Source: Vitis vinifera (Eukaryota; Streptophyta; Magnoliopsida; Vitales; Vitaceae). Taken from it: a DNA stretch of 64,000 bases. Of the stretch, positions 1 through 11,868 are shown piece by piece (position 1 is the stretch's first letter; every line of letters begins with the position of its first letter). The notes beneath the pieces are model-generated. The model saw only the letters and a program-made list of their open reading frames with translations. It searched no databases and was not told where the DNA came from. The position numbers were made by a program, and so were the translations under genes. The stretch covers positions 17,741,501 to 17,805,500 of the forward strand of contig NC_081812.1 in assembly GCF_030704535.1 (NCBI RefSeq). Reading direction: 5' to 3'.

Positions 1-1132
1 ATAATACCTTAAGTTTTACAATCTCTCAAAGTTTCCATATATGATTGAGTTCTTATTTATATAAAATGTAAAAATCTCATATATGATAAGCAATCAACTT
101 ATTATATATTATATATGTGATTATAATTGTTTATATATATAATTATTATATGAATATTTTTATATATTATAATATATTTTATAAATTAATAAAAATAAAA
201 TTATTATAAATTAATTAATTTTAAATAATAAAAAAATTGTATCAAAATATTTATCAATATTTTTATGATATATTCGATATATCTATAAAATTCAAGTATT
301 ATATATATATGTGGTTATTAATATTTTCATCATTAGTTTTAGCTTATCCTAGTGCCTTAAATAGGATGCTTGATTTTATTTGTTTTTCAATTCAACAATG
401 AAATAAAAATAAAAATATAAAAGAATTCAAGTTCTTTTTTAAAATAAAAAATTTAAATATAATAAAGATTACTCAAAATTATGATTATATTTAGGAAATG
501 TTTTTAAAAATAGTTCTAAAAAAATAATCTTTGATAATTATTTTTTAAAATTATTTTATGATGTTTTTATAAGAAAAGTTTGTTTGAGGATATTTGAAAT
601 ACTGTAAACTTATCTTTTATATTTTTAAAACAATATTTATATGTAATAATTTATTTATTTAATCATTCTTTATATTTATATAAATACTTATTAAAATCAT
701 TACAAAAATGTAAGTGAAAATAAGTAAAAACAAGTAAAATATGTTATAAAAAAACATCTTATTTTATATTTTTTAAAATTGAATTTTTTTTTCATTTTTT
801 GCTATCAAATGTAATATGTTTTCCTCTTTTTGGTACTTCAAAACATAAAATTATTTTCGAAAACAAAACATATCCTCTACATTTCAAAGTTTTCAAATTT
901 TTCCTAAAAGGATAAATTTGAAAAAGCATATACAAAAATTTTATTTAATATAATCCTATTTTTTATAATTTCCTTTCCACTTGTCATTGTGGCTTCCAAT
1001 TTTAGTCACAATTATGAACTGTAAGAGGCAATTGAATTCATGCACACGTACTATTTTATCCAACATTAACTTTTAGAAATATTTGATTAAAATAATGAAA
1101 TAATACCAATATTTGGAAAAATAATTTTTATA
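1..1132. other. AT-rich spacer; 3' flank of an aspartic protease relic
   Basis: No gene is seen. From about 550 onward the sequence is a diverged direct copy of about 14080-14625. Shared stretches include 'ggataaatttgaaa', the segment about the 'cattgtggcttccaatttta' string, and 'ccaacattaactt'. This marks it as flank carried along with the aspartic protease relic that follows, so it helps define the edge of duplicated block I. The first 550 bases are AT-rich with short TA runs and nothing I can name. Confidence 0.6.
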
Positions 1133-1428
1133 GTTGGACATTGCTTCTTCAACTCAGCTGCCACCATATTAAAAACCGGTCTTGTCATGCATCCGAAGCC
1201 GAAACCTGAGCCAGATACTTGTGTGGGATCCTCAGGAGCTTCTCGCCGATCATGATATCTGTGACACAGTGACACCTATGTAGTAATACACAGGAAATTA
1301 GTCATCTGGGTTCTTGAGAAAGGGAGTGTAGCTAAGTCCTTCGGTTTCGCCATCACGGTAATCCAACATCAACACGACATTTTTCGGGGTTTCGTCGAAG
1401 TCGTGAGAATTGAGACAGCAAGCGAACA
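1133..1428 (-). pseudogene. aspartic protease relic (psi-AP-a)
   Basis: On the minus strand this 0.3-kb piece matches the middle of the aspartic protease genes in this window. It covers the region from the 'CLNSHDYDD' segment, through 'GLSYTPFLKNP' and 'YYYIGV', to 'MTRPVFNMVAAELKKQ'. It lacks the start, the first catalytic Asp region and the C-terminus. The frame is broken by stops and shifts, and the segment around the second catalytic DSG is garbled. It is more like psi-AP-b at 15.2-15.8 kb (both read 'VAAELKKQ') than the intact genes, which read 'VTNELKKQ'. Both flanks also match those of psi-AP-b, so the two relics come from one older pseudogene copied with its surroundings. It cannot encode an enzyme. 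Confidence 0.85.
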
Positions 1429-1830
1429 GAGACGTAAGCAGAGTATATATAGCATCGAGTCATTCCCATCTCCTCCCCATTCTTATCATTTTCTTATTCA
1501 ATGAGTGTCATTTGCACATCCATTCTTGTTGTTCTTATACAACCCATAAAACATCATCGTCAACGCATTATATGACCCGCATTAAATGTATAATATTTAT
1601 AAATTGAAAAATATATATTTTTAAACTTTTATATTAATTTTTACCCCCTTTTTTTTATAGGATTTTGCTATTAATGACTGTCACTTATCAATTTCCTTCA
1701 TAAACAACACAGCATAAAAAATCTTGTTAATTTTATATAAAATTACACCCCATACAATTATAAGCCTAATAAATCCACAAATCATTTTTTTTTGTATAAA
1801 TTTATATCACATACAACTTTAAACCTAATA
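1429..1830. repeat. paralogous flank of the AP relic
   Basis: This is a direct diverged copy of about 15912-16310. Both contain 'gacgtaagca', 'aatgagtgtca', 'cataaaacatcat', 'aaaaatcttgttaatttta' and 'cctaataaatcca'. No gene is seen. The match stops near 'tatatcacatacaa', where block I carries about 1.9 kb that block II lacks. Confidence 0.65.
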
Positions 1831-1885
1831 AATCATCCAACGATTTTAACAAGAAAATAAATTTACACAATAACACATTTACATA

Positions 1886-2160
1886 AACCAATAAAAATAA
1901 AACTAAATAAAAGTGAAAAATAAAATATGTACCAAAACAAGCCTATAATAAACATAATGTTCCATTTGAGTCTCATTTTTATTTGTGAGATTGAACCTTC
2001 CACATGTCATGAATGAACCAATAAAAATAAAATTAAATAAAAATGGGAAATAAAATGTGTACCAAACAAACCTATAATAAGTCTAATGTCCCATTTACAA
2101 CATTTTTAAGTCTTATTTTTTTTCATGAAATTTAACTTTCCACATATCAAGAATGTGTGC
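1886..2160. repeat. 130-bp imperfect tandem duplication
   Basis: Two adjacent copies start at 1886 and 2016, each with 'aaccaataaaaataaaa'. They share 'taccaaa', 'cctataataa', 'taatgt' and 'tttccacat' in the same order. The copies have diverged by substitutions and small indels. No coding potential is seen. Confidence 0.65.
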
Positions 2161-2959
2161 TCAACCAATCGATAGGAGTAGTGGTGAATAGTATCACGCA
2201 AAACAAAAATGAACCAAAAAGTAAATATCCAAAAATGTATAAAGCTTTTCAATAAGCCCCAAAACAAACTTCAAATCAATCTAATAAATTTCATTAATAA
2301 AATAGACCAAATTAGCAAATGTAGTACAACAAATCTATTTTTCAAATTAATAACCAAAATATAAGGACAAACCTAAATATAACAAATCAAAATAAATCAA
2401 ATTAGAGCTAAATTTAATATAGTATAATCCAAACTTAATTTAATAAGCAAACTCAAGTCCACTACTAAAACCAAACTCAATTTAATATGCAAAGCCTAAA
2501 ATGACATCTAAATATATACCATAATTTTCTAATATCTAAATTCAATAATTCAAATGAGTAAAACTCATATCAATTATTGACTCATGTAACAAATTTCACC
2601 AACAAGAAATGAGCTCAAATTCCATGTTAATTAATAAGTCCAAAATATAAAAAATCAAAATAAATTCAATTAGAACTAAATTTAATATCTCATAAATAAT
2701 GCAAAATAAACTATTACTCAAGTAATAAAAAAAAAATTGCAAGCCAAAAATCCAAACATAATAGTAATGAATAACAATAATATATATAAACCAACCATAA
2801 ATCCGATCAAAGATTCTAATAGCACAATATCCATAGATAAATCCAAATTGAATTACACAAACATGCCCACAATCAGATACAATTAAAGTAAAAGGAAATT
2901 TAACCATTTTTTAAGAACCTATGAATGACCTGAGTTGCTAGCCGGCAATGGCGGCAGTG

Positions 2960-3470
2960 GCTGCTGGTAGTGAAGGGTGGTGGATGGAGAGAGAAAATGG
3001 GTATGATGAGATGAGAGAAGAAAAAGGAAAGAAGAAAGAAAAGGGAAATAAATGAAAAAAAAATGAGAAGGAAGGAAGAGAAGGGTGTTTGGATGGAGAG
3101 ATAATGAGGGAAATGAAGAAAAGAAAGGGGAGTGACGGATAGGGAGAGAAGAAAATAAAGGAAAGGAAAAAATGGAAGAAGAAAAGAAGAAAAAAAGAGA
3201 GAAAAAAAAAAGAGTGGGGGGAAGAGTCTTCTGGCCGTGGGAATGGGATGAGGGAGGAAGAAGAAGAGAAAGAAAAGAAAAGGGAGGAAAATGGGGGAAA
3301 GAAGGAAGAAAAAAAAGAGGAAAAATGAAAAAGAAAATGGAGGAGAAGAAAGAGACGGGAGGGGAATGTGCAGGAGGTTAGTTGTGGGAACGAGGGGTAC
3401 GGACAAGAGAGGGAAATGAGGGAGTGACTGGGTGGAGTAAGCGGGAAAAAAGGGAAAGGAAGACGAATAT
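2960..3470. repeat. purine-rich (G+A) low-complexity tract
   Basis: The plus strand is almost entirely A and G over about 500 bases, mixing 'gaagaag', 'gggaaa', 'ggagag' and similar words without a fixed period. Apparent long frames on either strand (Phe/Ser/Pro-rich on minus, Lys/Glu/Arg-rich on plus) follow from this composition and show no domain. Confidence 0.8.
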
Positions 3471-3754
3471 AAAATAAAATAAATAATAATAATAATAATT
3501 TAAAATATATAAATGGATTGAAACATTCATATGTAATTGGGTTTGAATTTTAAGAATAAAATTAAATTTATAATTAATATAAAAATAAATTCAAAACAAA
3601 TTTTAAGATTTATAGACTTCTTATTTTAAAAATATTAATGTGTAAAATTGTTATATATGTAATATCGATAAATAAGAAACTCAAAATATGATAAAATAAT
3701 AAATAAAGCATTATACTTTATTTCCAAACATATCATTTTTTTTTTCAATTTTTC

Positions 3755-5261
3755 TATTAATGCATATTGAATAATACTAACTGTTACGACATTTAAAGTA
3801 TATATTGATATAAAAAGTAATCCCATTTTTTCTTTTATACCAACTTCTATATAATGAAACTTCTTGCCATAAACAGAATTTGCTTTGTTTTGATAACGGA
3901 TTTTACTTTTTTTATTTTAAGTCATATCTCTATCTACCCGGAATCAAGTTTGACCTCATGGGATTGAAGTAAAAAAATTACAAACTTGCAATAATAATAC
4001 TTCATATTTTAGAAATAATACTCCCACTATCATTCAATAAAATAAATAATTATTATTAACATTAATTTATATAAAAGAAATAAAAATTTTATAACGTACC
4101 AAATTAAATAATAAAAATACTAATAAAAATGTTTTTGATTTTAAGGTTACTCTATAACATGTTTCAAGTATCAAATAAATATTTGTTTTATAAAATATTA
4201 AATAATAATTTTTAAAAGCTATTTTCAAATATTGTTTTAAAAAATAGTTACTAAATAAGATTTAAATATCTCATTTAAAAATGTGATTTCCAATTCCAAA
4301 AGTATCATAGTGGAAATTCCTTACTTAACGTCAACGAATAAGAAAGTAAAATTATAAATAAAAAACATTATATTTTCTAAACATTTCAAAATTTCCCATT
4401 TTATTATTAATACAGATTGCATTTGTAACAACTACAATAATATCAAATGAAGTATAAGTGGTACTTGACAGAAAAATTTATTGTTATGTAACACTAAGGA
4501 TCATAAAGCATAAATAAACTTTTAAAACAAAAATCCTTTTGAATTATAAATATTAGACATATGTGATAATAATAATTTTATTTTCTATTTTTTCAAAAAA
4601 AGAAAAGAAAAATAAGGACATATGTGATAATTATAATTCTATTTTCCATTTTTTTTAAAAAGGAAAATAAGAACTTTTTACTAATTAATTATAATAATAA
4701 GTAGATTTTTTTAATGATTTCTCAATATCCGTCTATGAGTTGCAATTACTTTTTAATAATTGCATACGAGACTCTAATTTTATTAGTTTAGTATACATGA
4801 ATACGAGGGACAAACGAGTGTAATTTCCCATTTTAATTTATTTTTTTAAAATCCTGAGGATAATTTTATTTTTTTTTAAATACATTTTAAATTTTTTTCT
4901 ACTAAAATTTGGGAAAGAGAAAAGTAAAAATATGTCATGAACATGATTTAAAAAAATTAATTTATAATTTTTTAATTATAAAGACAAAAATGCCATCAAA
5001 AGCGACTAAATTTATATTTAGTACACTTCTTTTATTCAGACTGGAGAGCTTAAACACAGCCTTTCCAGTGGTCCAACAATGAAGGCAGGTACGTAGTTAA
5101 GGGTGGGCGGTATTCTCCCAACTGCCATCGGACTGGTACACTACTTAACAATACACGCTCCTCCTAGGTTGCTATTATCAACTATTTCTGCCCAGCACAA
5201 ATCTTTAGCCAGTGGCAGTGATGTCATCGACTAGCAAGTTTGTTGTCGGAAACCAAGACGC
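3755..5261. other. downstream flank of AP1, shared with AP2 and AP3
   Basis: No gene is seen. The part from about 4490 is a diverged copy of about 18055-19030, and the last 300 bases also match about 35345-35636 behind AP3. Shared landmarks are 'cttcttttatt', 'acacagcctttcc' or 'acacaaagcctttcc', 'gtgctccaaca' or 'gtggtccaaca', and 'cccaactgccatc'. It therefore belongs to the unit duplicated with each protease and may include the 3' untranslated region. Confidence 0.6.
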
Positions 5262-6608
5262 TCATTTTTTTAGGTCAAACTCCACATAATAATCCACGTG
5301 CTGATAATTCCCCAGAATAATAGACGGTCCCGGAGTGAATTCCAAGGTGCTGGTGCCTGCATCAGTGACGACAGGGAAACAAGCCAAGCTTATCTCAGGA
5401 ATAAACACAAAATAATTCTTTCCTGGCACCACCATATTTGCGCCACCTCTAAATTGGTAAATTAAGTCGGGGATTTTTATGGATTTGTGGCCTGTGAAAT
5501 TATAACAAGGTGTGAAACCGGACAGGGTTTCTAGCTCAAGAGATCTCCTATACTTGGACATCTGCTTTTTCAACTCATTTGTCACTATCTTAAAAACCGG
5601 TCCTGTCATGTATCCGTACGCGAAACCAGAATCTATCATGAGACCACCTCGGCCGTCAGATACTGGAGCCAGATACTTGCTTGGAATCCCGAGGAGCGTG
5701 TTCCCGATCTTGATATCTTCGACACCCAAGTAGTAGTAAATCGGGAAGTCAGGAGGGTTCTTGAGAAAGGGAGTATAGGAAAGTCCTTTGGTTTCGCCAT
5801 CACTGTAGTCCAAAATCAACTTGCTGCTGTTCCGGGTGTCATCGTAATCGTGCGAATTGAGACAGTAAGCAAACTTCTTCACACCCATCTGCATTGGCAA
5901 CGAGAACATTGTGCGACCGAACCCCGCAAGTGCGTCAGAAGTAGGTACACGAGCAGCGGATGTTGTACACCCAACAAGAAATTTATGAATGGTTTTCCCG
6001 GGAAAGTTGAGGTTTTCTAATAGAAAAAACCCAAATGCTGCTCCTGTGCCATACTGAAGAGTGTATTGTGGGCAAGCGTGGGAGCATTTTTTGGAATTGC
6101 CATTGCAGCGGGGGCACCCGAGGTAAACATCTGGGGAGGAAGTGTTTGCACATTTGGGATCTCTGCACCCCAAGATCTTATCAGATGACGAAAGTTCGGG
6201 ATTGAAGATAGGGACCTTTTTGGGGTTTGAAAAAGAACAGTTAGTGCATGTGTAGTGAGTTGTGCACGGGGCCCATACTACATGACTTCCTGTGTCCACC
6301 AGGAAGGAGAGTTTTTGTGGAGGAGTGCCGAAGCTGAGAGGGATGGTGTGACCCCCATAACTATGAGGAAAAAGAGAGGCTTTTACGAGAGGACTGGTCG
6401 TACCATGTTTCAAGTGATGGGCTCTGGACAAGGATGCAGAGGCAAGGTGTTGGAGAAAGACCCTGGGTTCCGTGGATAGTTTGCTTGTAAATGTTGAGGT
6501 TAGAGGGATGGTAATGGTGGCAGGTATGTTATCATTGGAGGAGGATGCCAAGAAAAGGATAGAGAAGAGAGTAAAAACAGGGAAAAGCAAAGAAGTAGAA
6601 GAAGCCAT
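5262..6608 (-). CDS. nepenthesin-like aspartic protease AP1, C-terminally frameshifted
   Basis: Single-exon A1-family (pepsin-like) plant aspartic protease, 448 residues, closest in type to Arabidopsis At4g16563 as I recall that family. Residues 1-24 are a hydrophobic signal peptide, so the product should be secreted. The first catalytic motif is D105-TGS, the flap Tyr is Y186, and nine cysteines of the plant-specific insert lie between 115 and 179 with the same spacing as AP4. The second motif is D326-SG followed by Phe (DSGF), where the family normally has Ser or Thr. The frame ends at DLKK-stop. An A7 run at about 5262-5268, where AP2 has C plus A5, adds one base, so the last 11 codons (ending FRxQTC) fall out of frame. 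The enzyme is probably folded but impaired. ATG 6608 is supported by AP2 and AP4. Confidence 0.85.
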   Translation of the reverse strand: MASSTSLLFPVFTLFSILFLASSSNDNIPATITIPLTSTFTSKLSTEPRVFLQHLASASLSRAHHLKHGTTSPLVKASLFPHSYGGHTIPLSFGTPPQKLSFLVDTGSHVVWAPCTTHYTCTNCSFSNPKKVPIFNPELSSSDKILGCRDPKCANTSSPDVYLGCPRCNGNSKKCSHACPQYTLQYGTGAAFGFFLLENLNFPGKTIHKFLVGCTTSAARVPTSDALAGFGRTMFSLPMQMGVKKFAYCLNSHDYDDTRNSSKLILDYSDGETKGLSYTPFLKNPPDFPIYYYLGVEDIKIGNTLLGIPSKYLAPVSDGRGGLMIDSGFAYGYMTGPVFKIVTNELKKQMSKYRRSLELETLSGFTPCYNFTGHKSIKIPDLIYQFRGGANMVVPGKNYFVFIPEISLACFPVVTDAGTSTLEFTPGPSIILGNYQHVDYYVEFDLKK

Positions 6609-6657
6609 GACTGTGAAGCTTCAGAAGCGCACACCAGTGAAAGTGGTAGAGAGAGTC

Positions 6658-6668
6658 GTTTATATAGA
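6658..6668 (-). promoter_or_regulatory. TATA box of AP1
   Basis: The minus strand reads TCTATATAAAC about 50 bases before the AP1 ATG. The same position holds a TATA-like element in AP2, AP3 and AP4, which supports a short 5' leader for the whole family. Confidence 0.6.
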
Positions 6669-8327
6669 CAATGACATGCGTGGTTTATATGTAGTTATTT
6701 TAAAATCCATTGTCAATTTTATATGGGAATTTCAAAGTGCCGAGAAACAAATGGAGATTTGTATTATAAAAAAATTATTAAAAAGATTTTGTTAGTAAAA
6801 TAAATACAAAAATATGATTTTATTTATTTATTTATTTTTTGCATTGAATATTATCCTGTCCTACCCATCTTGCTTTTATACTAAACCCGTGGAATTCACT
6901 TTTAATGCTGAATAAATTATTTTTTATATTGAAAGTTTAAAATTTAATTTATTTTTTCAAGAAGACAAGTTTCACGTTATTTTTTAGATTATTTGTTATA
7001 GGACTTTTTTCAAAAATAATTATTATAATCATATAATAAATCAGTTTTGGTAGAGGTGAACACATGTGGTCCCATATTTGCATTGGTGGTGGCCTCTATC
7101 ATGTTGATAGAGTGACAAATATGATATATTTTTAGATTAAATGACTCAAATATTAGGAAACATTTTTAGATTAAAAAACTAAAACTAGATTATGTGGTTG
7201 AAATTATCAATGTCAAATGTAAAGTATGATCGCTACTTTTGGAAGCAAATAATAAGAACCCTTGGTACAAATTTATTTGATATTTTAGGTCTACACCATA
7301 ATTATGAAAATATAGATATTTTTTTAAATGCAACATTATTTAATAAAAGTGAGAAATAAATGGAGATTTTAAGCCTTGAAAAATATTTATTTAAAGAAAT
7401 TCAAAAAATAAAATAAATTTACAAATTGTGATTCAATTTCCACTATTCATTGTGTAATATTAAAATTCAAGTGCAATAAAACTATTAATAGGGGGTAGTG
7501 AAACCTTTAAGCACTACTACAAAAATAATATATGATGTCACTATTTATGGTATCGCATTTAAAATAATGACACCATTGAACTTAAAATTTATAAAGGTGA
7601 CACATCATATAAAAAATCTTCAATTAGGATAGTTAGATGATGCTAATTTCAGATTTACGATGTCATTTTTTGGAAGTGACACCATATGAAATAAAAAGTT
7701 TTAAATTTTATAACTCAATGGGCCCTTTTTAAAAATAGTGAGTAGGAACAATTTATGAAAAGTCCATTGTTTCCATATATACATTAACTAATATAAAAGA
7801 TCTTATTGCTTAACCCTAACCATCGTTTTCTTCTCCTTCTTCTCACACCCATGGTCGGCACACCCATAATTAATATTCTTTGCTTCGTAAAATCTCGGGT
7901 AAGTCAAAATCTCTTATCTACCATCTTCATTTTTTTTATTAATGCAAAAAACTTTGTTTGTATAATTGTTTTATATCTCTTGATTTAGTATATCTATGAT
8001 GTGGGTTTTGTAAATGGTGTTTTTTATCGAGTTCCAAGGAAGTAAAAACTAGGTTTAACATTCTAACATATTTTTTGTTTCATTGCTAATAAGCCCCAAA
8101 CAAATGAAAACAAGAAAAATGAATTATTTTTTAAAATTTTGTCTAATTGAGAATGAGAGATACACTAGTTTGTAGTAATTTTTCGCATGAAATAGTATTT
8201 TATTGAAGACTTGACTATATTTGATACTTTTTTCCACCGTGCTAGGAGCTTTTTGGTGAAGTCTAACAATAGAGATTGACATCTACTACAAGATGATACT
8301 CAATTAATCTAAAAGCACTTAAGTTAT

Positions 8328-9046
8328 TTAGGGTTTTCTTCGGTTAACCTAAGAAAACATTCCCACTTTCTTTGTATTGAGTCACCTAAATAGAATAGAA
8401 TATTGGGTATCAGAGTCGTAAAGGGTATTATAAATATGACTCTTTTTTTTTAGAGTCACCTACATGGAATGAATTATTGGTAGGTGAACAAAATATTGGG
8501 GTGATTGTAATAGTTGAATTAGTAAATGGAAGATAAGTGTATGTTGCTTTGTTTATTCTATAAAAACAATAATTTTAGTAGTTGAAATTTACATGCTTTG
8601 TTGTTTTATAAAAACAATAATTTTAGTATTTGAAATTTTAAAATGTGAATGAAATGTCTGAAAATATGTTTTGAAAAATAGGATAGTAATAAATGGAAAA
8701 TAACTCATTTCCTAAAAATATTTTGATAAATTAAAATAATATGTGGTTAAAATATATTTTTGTGAAAGTATTTAAAAATGAATCAAAATATTAATAATTG
8801 TTATTTTGTTTGAAAATAATTTAGGAATATAAAATAATATTGGGGATAATTTTTGAGTTTAAATTGGGTTATAAATGGTTAATTTTTTTAGGACTGTCCT
8901 TTTTGAAAATAATCCAATGATAATTTTTTTAAATAAGAATGTTGAAAATAATTTTAAAAATAAAATTTTGTTGGCAATGATTTTTCTAAAAGTATTTTAG
9001 GCATAAATGGAAATTTCTTGTATGAAAATAAGAGAATTTATATATA

Positions 9047-9119
<73 letters not shown>

Positions 9120-9953
9120 GATATAAAAATAGACTTCTTTGATATTTAATAAATAAGTGAATTTTTCTCTAAAAAAAGAATAAAATAAGAATTTCTCTAT
9201 ATAATAAAATAATTTATATATGAGATAGTTTTCAATAAGAAAGTTTTGAAAATAAATTTGGGATAAAATATTTTTTAGTAAGTTTTGTTTAGATAATTCA
9301 AGAATAAAGTGGTTTATTAACTTTTCTTAAAAAATAACATTCTTCTTTCTTTTTTGAATTGATCAATTTTTTTAGAAATAAAATTGTTAGATTCTATTTT
9401 TTGTAAATGTTTAAGAAATTCTAAAAAATTCTTTAAAAATGAAATGACCTTTCTACCACATTCCTTGTAATAAATAATTGTTTTTTTTTATACATATTGT
9501 AAAGTAAAAAAAAAAAGTCTTTGTTTAGTTAACCTAAGAAGACATTCCTACTTTTCTTTGTGTCGAGAGTCACCTAAATGGAATAAAATATTCAATATAA
9601 TAGGAGAGTAAAAAGTATTGTAGAAATGATTTTGTTGAGAGAGTTATCTAAATGGAATGAGATATTGGTAGGTGAATAAAATATTATGGTGATTGTAATA
9701 GTTGACTTAGTGAGTGGAGGAGAAGTGTATGCTTCTTTGTTTATTCTATAAAAACAATAATTTTAGTAGTTGAAAATGTGTATGAAATGACTGAAAATAT
9801 TTTTTGAAAAATAAGAAAATAATAAATGGATAATAGCTCATTTCCTAAAAATCTTTTGATAAATTAAAATAACTTGTAGTTAAAATATATTCTTATGAAA
9901 GTATTTAAAAATGAATCAATATATTAATAATTGTTATTTTGTTTAAAAATAAT
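8328..9953 (+). repeat. internal duplication inside the CACTA element
   Basis: About 8328-8824 and 9519-9953 are diverged direct copies. Both contain 'ttaacctaag', 'gagtcacctaaat', 'ataaaaacaataattttagtagttga' in part, 'tcatttcctaaaaat' and 'attaataattgttattttgttt'. The copies differ by many substitutions and small gaps, so the duplication is old. It has no coding content. Confidence 0.7.
9038..9117. repeat. (TA)n microsatellite
   Basis: An almost uninterrupted run of TA dinucleotides, broken once by 'tctata' near its start, inside the CACTA element. It is likely to be length-variable. Confidence 0.95.
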
Positions 9954-11868
9954 TTAATAGTAAAAAAATAATACTAAATTCAAATATGACTACTTTGTTA
10001 TGAGATTCATTAAAGAAATAATTGTTGATTTTACAGTTATTGCATCAAAGGTTTTACTCGTTTAATGAATAGTACATAATTTCATACTTTCAATTATTGT
10101 GATATTAATGTTATTCTCATTTGATTTCAGTTTGATGACAAATAAAACATATTCTCAAGTAGAATTTGATGAAATTAGAGAAAAATAGATTACTTTTGTG
10201 TTATAACTAATCATGAATCATATTGATGTATCGTGATCATTCATGATAAGTCCCTAAGTTGTTATATGATTGAATTTTCCATTGATATTGTATAACATTA
10301 CTTATTCTTTACGAACTATTTTTATACCAAAATGAGAAAAAGGAAAAAGAAAAAGAAAACATTAGTACTTAGATTTGTTTATTGTTTATAACATCACATT
10401 TTTATTTTCAATAAGAACTCTAAAACTCATTAAACTATGAAATGCAGGTATACACTCTTGGGAGGACAATATGAAGAATAAAAAGAAAGGAGAAAGAGGC
10501 AACAAGATTTAGGTTTTTAGATATGACTCTTATGTCATACATTATAGGACATAAATGTTACTTTATTTGGAATTGAGAATTTTGGGTTTTTGGATGCAAC
10601 TCTTGTGTCATTTTATGGTTAGCCGGTTTTATGCATATGAAATGCAAGTATACATGAATGTTGGGAAGCTTAACATTTCTAAATCATGTTTTAATGTGTA
10701 TTCACTTTTCTTTTTTAGTTTTGATGGGTTTGATGTGTTTGATGTACTATCATTTTGTGAACATTTGATATACAAATATTATTGGATGATGTAATATGTT
10801 ACAAATTAATTCATAAGCATTATGAAAATATAAGTTAAATGTAATATGATTATTATATTTATGGACAATTTACACAGGTTAGTCTTATTTATTAATAAGC
10901 ATTACAAAAATCTACAAACTAATCAACAAAAAACAACCATATCTTCCATAATCATTTACAATGATGTGACACCATAAATTAAAGGTGATACATTTAACGT
11001 GACACCATAACTCAAAGATGATGCATTTAATATGACACCTTATATATCTCATACAACTCTATATCAAATTAAGCATCACTAAAAATATATGGTGTCTCTT
11101 CTGAATGTGTCACCATTTATCTACTTTGGTGTCGCTTCCAAATACGTCACCAATTGATACCCTCTATGGTGTCAGTGGATAAGGTGACGCTATGTTGTAG
11201 TGACACCCTATGTTTATAGTGACTTATTATAAATGTCACCATATATCTTTTTCCTTGTAGTGAAGTTCCGAAGGATTAGTTATGGTTTTAGTATGAGATT
11301 TGTTTTAAAACTTTTAATAAATTTAATAACATCCCACTATGCATTTATACTATTTGTCAAGTAAATAAGAACTTATTTTCCTTTGATTTCATTTAGTTTT
11401 GATTTTATCGATCTTTATAATTATTTTATCTTTTATCAAATAATTTGTTCACTTTTATATGCTTAAGGCCATAGTTCAGCTCAAGTGAGAAAAAAAAATC
11501 ATTGCTAATTCTCAATTAATTAATAATAATTTTTTTAATGTAAATTACCCATTACAAATTTATCACTTTTTTGATATTCATATTTTATTTTATTTTTTTT
11601 AAATCTTTTATCTAAATCTAACTATTAGATTTTTATTTTTTTTCTTAACATTAAAGGAGAGTTGATGCACCCGTCAAAGTCTTCATCTATAATAGAAGAA
11701 AAACGACAAATATTTTGTTGTTGATTGCAATTCTCATTAGCTGGACCTGCGTCTTATACGTTTTTGTAGGTAACAATGGTTGTCACAACTAGGAAGAGTC
11801 GTGGTTGTCTCGGCTAGGAAGAGTTGTGATTGTCTTTGTTAGGAAGAGACAATAAAATCTTTGGTGGA

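Larger units (their letters stand above)
1830..3755. other. 1.9-kb stretch in block I absent from block II, with a purine-rich strand
   Basis: The same neighbourhood in block II (about 16290-16330) runs directly from 'tatatcacatacaa' to 'tctattaatgca'. Here those two sequences are about 1.9 kb apart. The extra DNA is AT-rich on the left (including the 130-bp duplication) and holds a purine-rich tract at about 2960-3470. I found no terminal repeats, target duplication or coding domain, so I cannot say whether it is a transposon or original sequence lost from block II. Long open frames across the tract are products of low complexity. Confidence 0.45.
7512..11262. mobile_element. CACTA (En/Spm-type) DNA transposon, non-autonomous
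   Basis: The element begins CACTACTACAAAAA and ends, on the other strand, CACTACAAGGAAAA. These are matching inverted ends with the CACTA hallmark. A 3-base target duplication, AAG (7509-7511 and 11263-11265), flanks it, as is usual for this superfamily. Both subterminal regions carry many copies of GTGACACC/GGTGTCAC-like words in both orientations (for example about 7536-7690 and 10970-11240), the usual arrangement of transposase-binding repeats. No transposase-like frame is present in the 3751 bases, so it would have needed an outside transposase. The related repeat unit at 12300-12345 shows the unoccupied site with a single AAG, which fixes both borders. Confidence 0.9.
7040..11868 (+). 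repeat. tandem repeat unit A (about 1.07 kb), split by a CACTA element
   Basis: This is the first copy of a roughly 1-kb unit repeated at 11869-12893 and 12894-13329. It begins near 'ttttggtagaggtgaac' and continues with 'catgtggtcc', 'ttgcattggtggtggcc', 'aactaaaactagatta' and 'acatcccact'. Removing the 3751-bp CACTA insertion and one AAG leaves about 1.07 kb, against about 1.03 kb for unit B. It has no coding domain. The repeat also occurs inverted at about 40290-40990. Its origin (transposon or other) is unknown to me. Confidence 0.75.

Noticed and set aside
2900-3406. 168-codon minus-strand frame rich in Phe, Ser and Pro, and a Lys/Glu-rich plus-strand frame
   Set aside because: Both follow from the one-sided purine tract. 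There is no domain, no signal of selection and no gene context.
7806-10794. Small frames inside the CACTA element as possible transposase remains
   Set aside because: Neither 7806-7988 nor 10555-10794 shows transposase motifs. They are short AT-rich chance frames.
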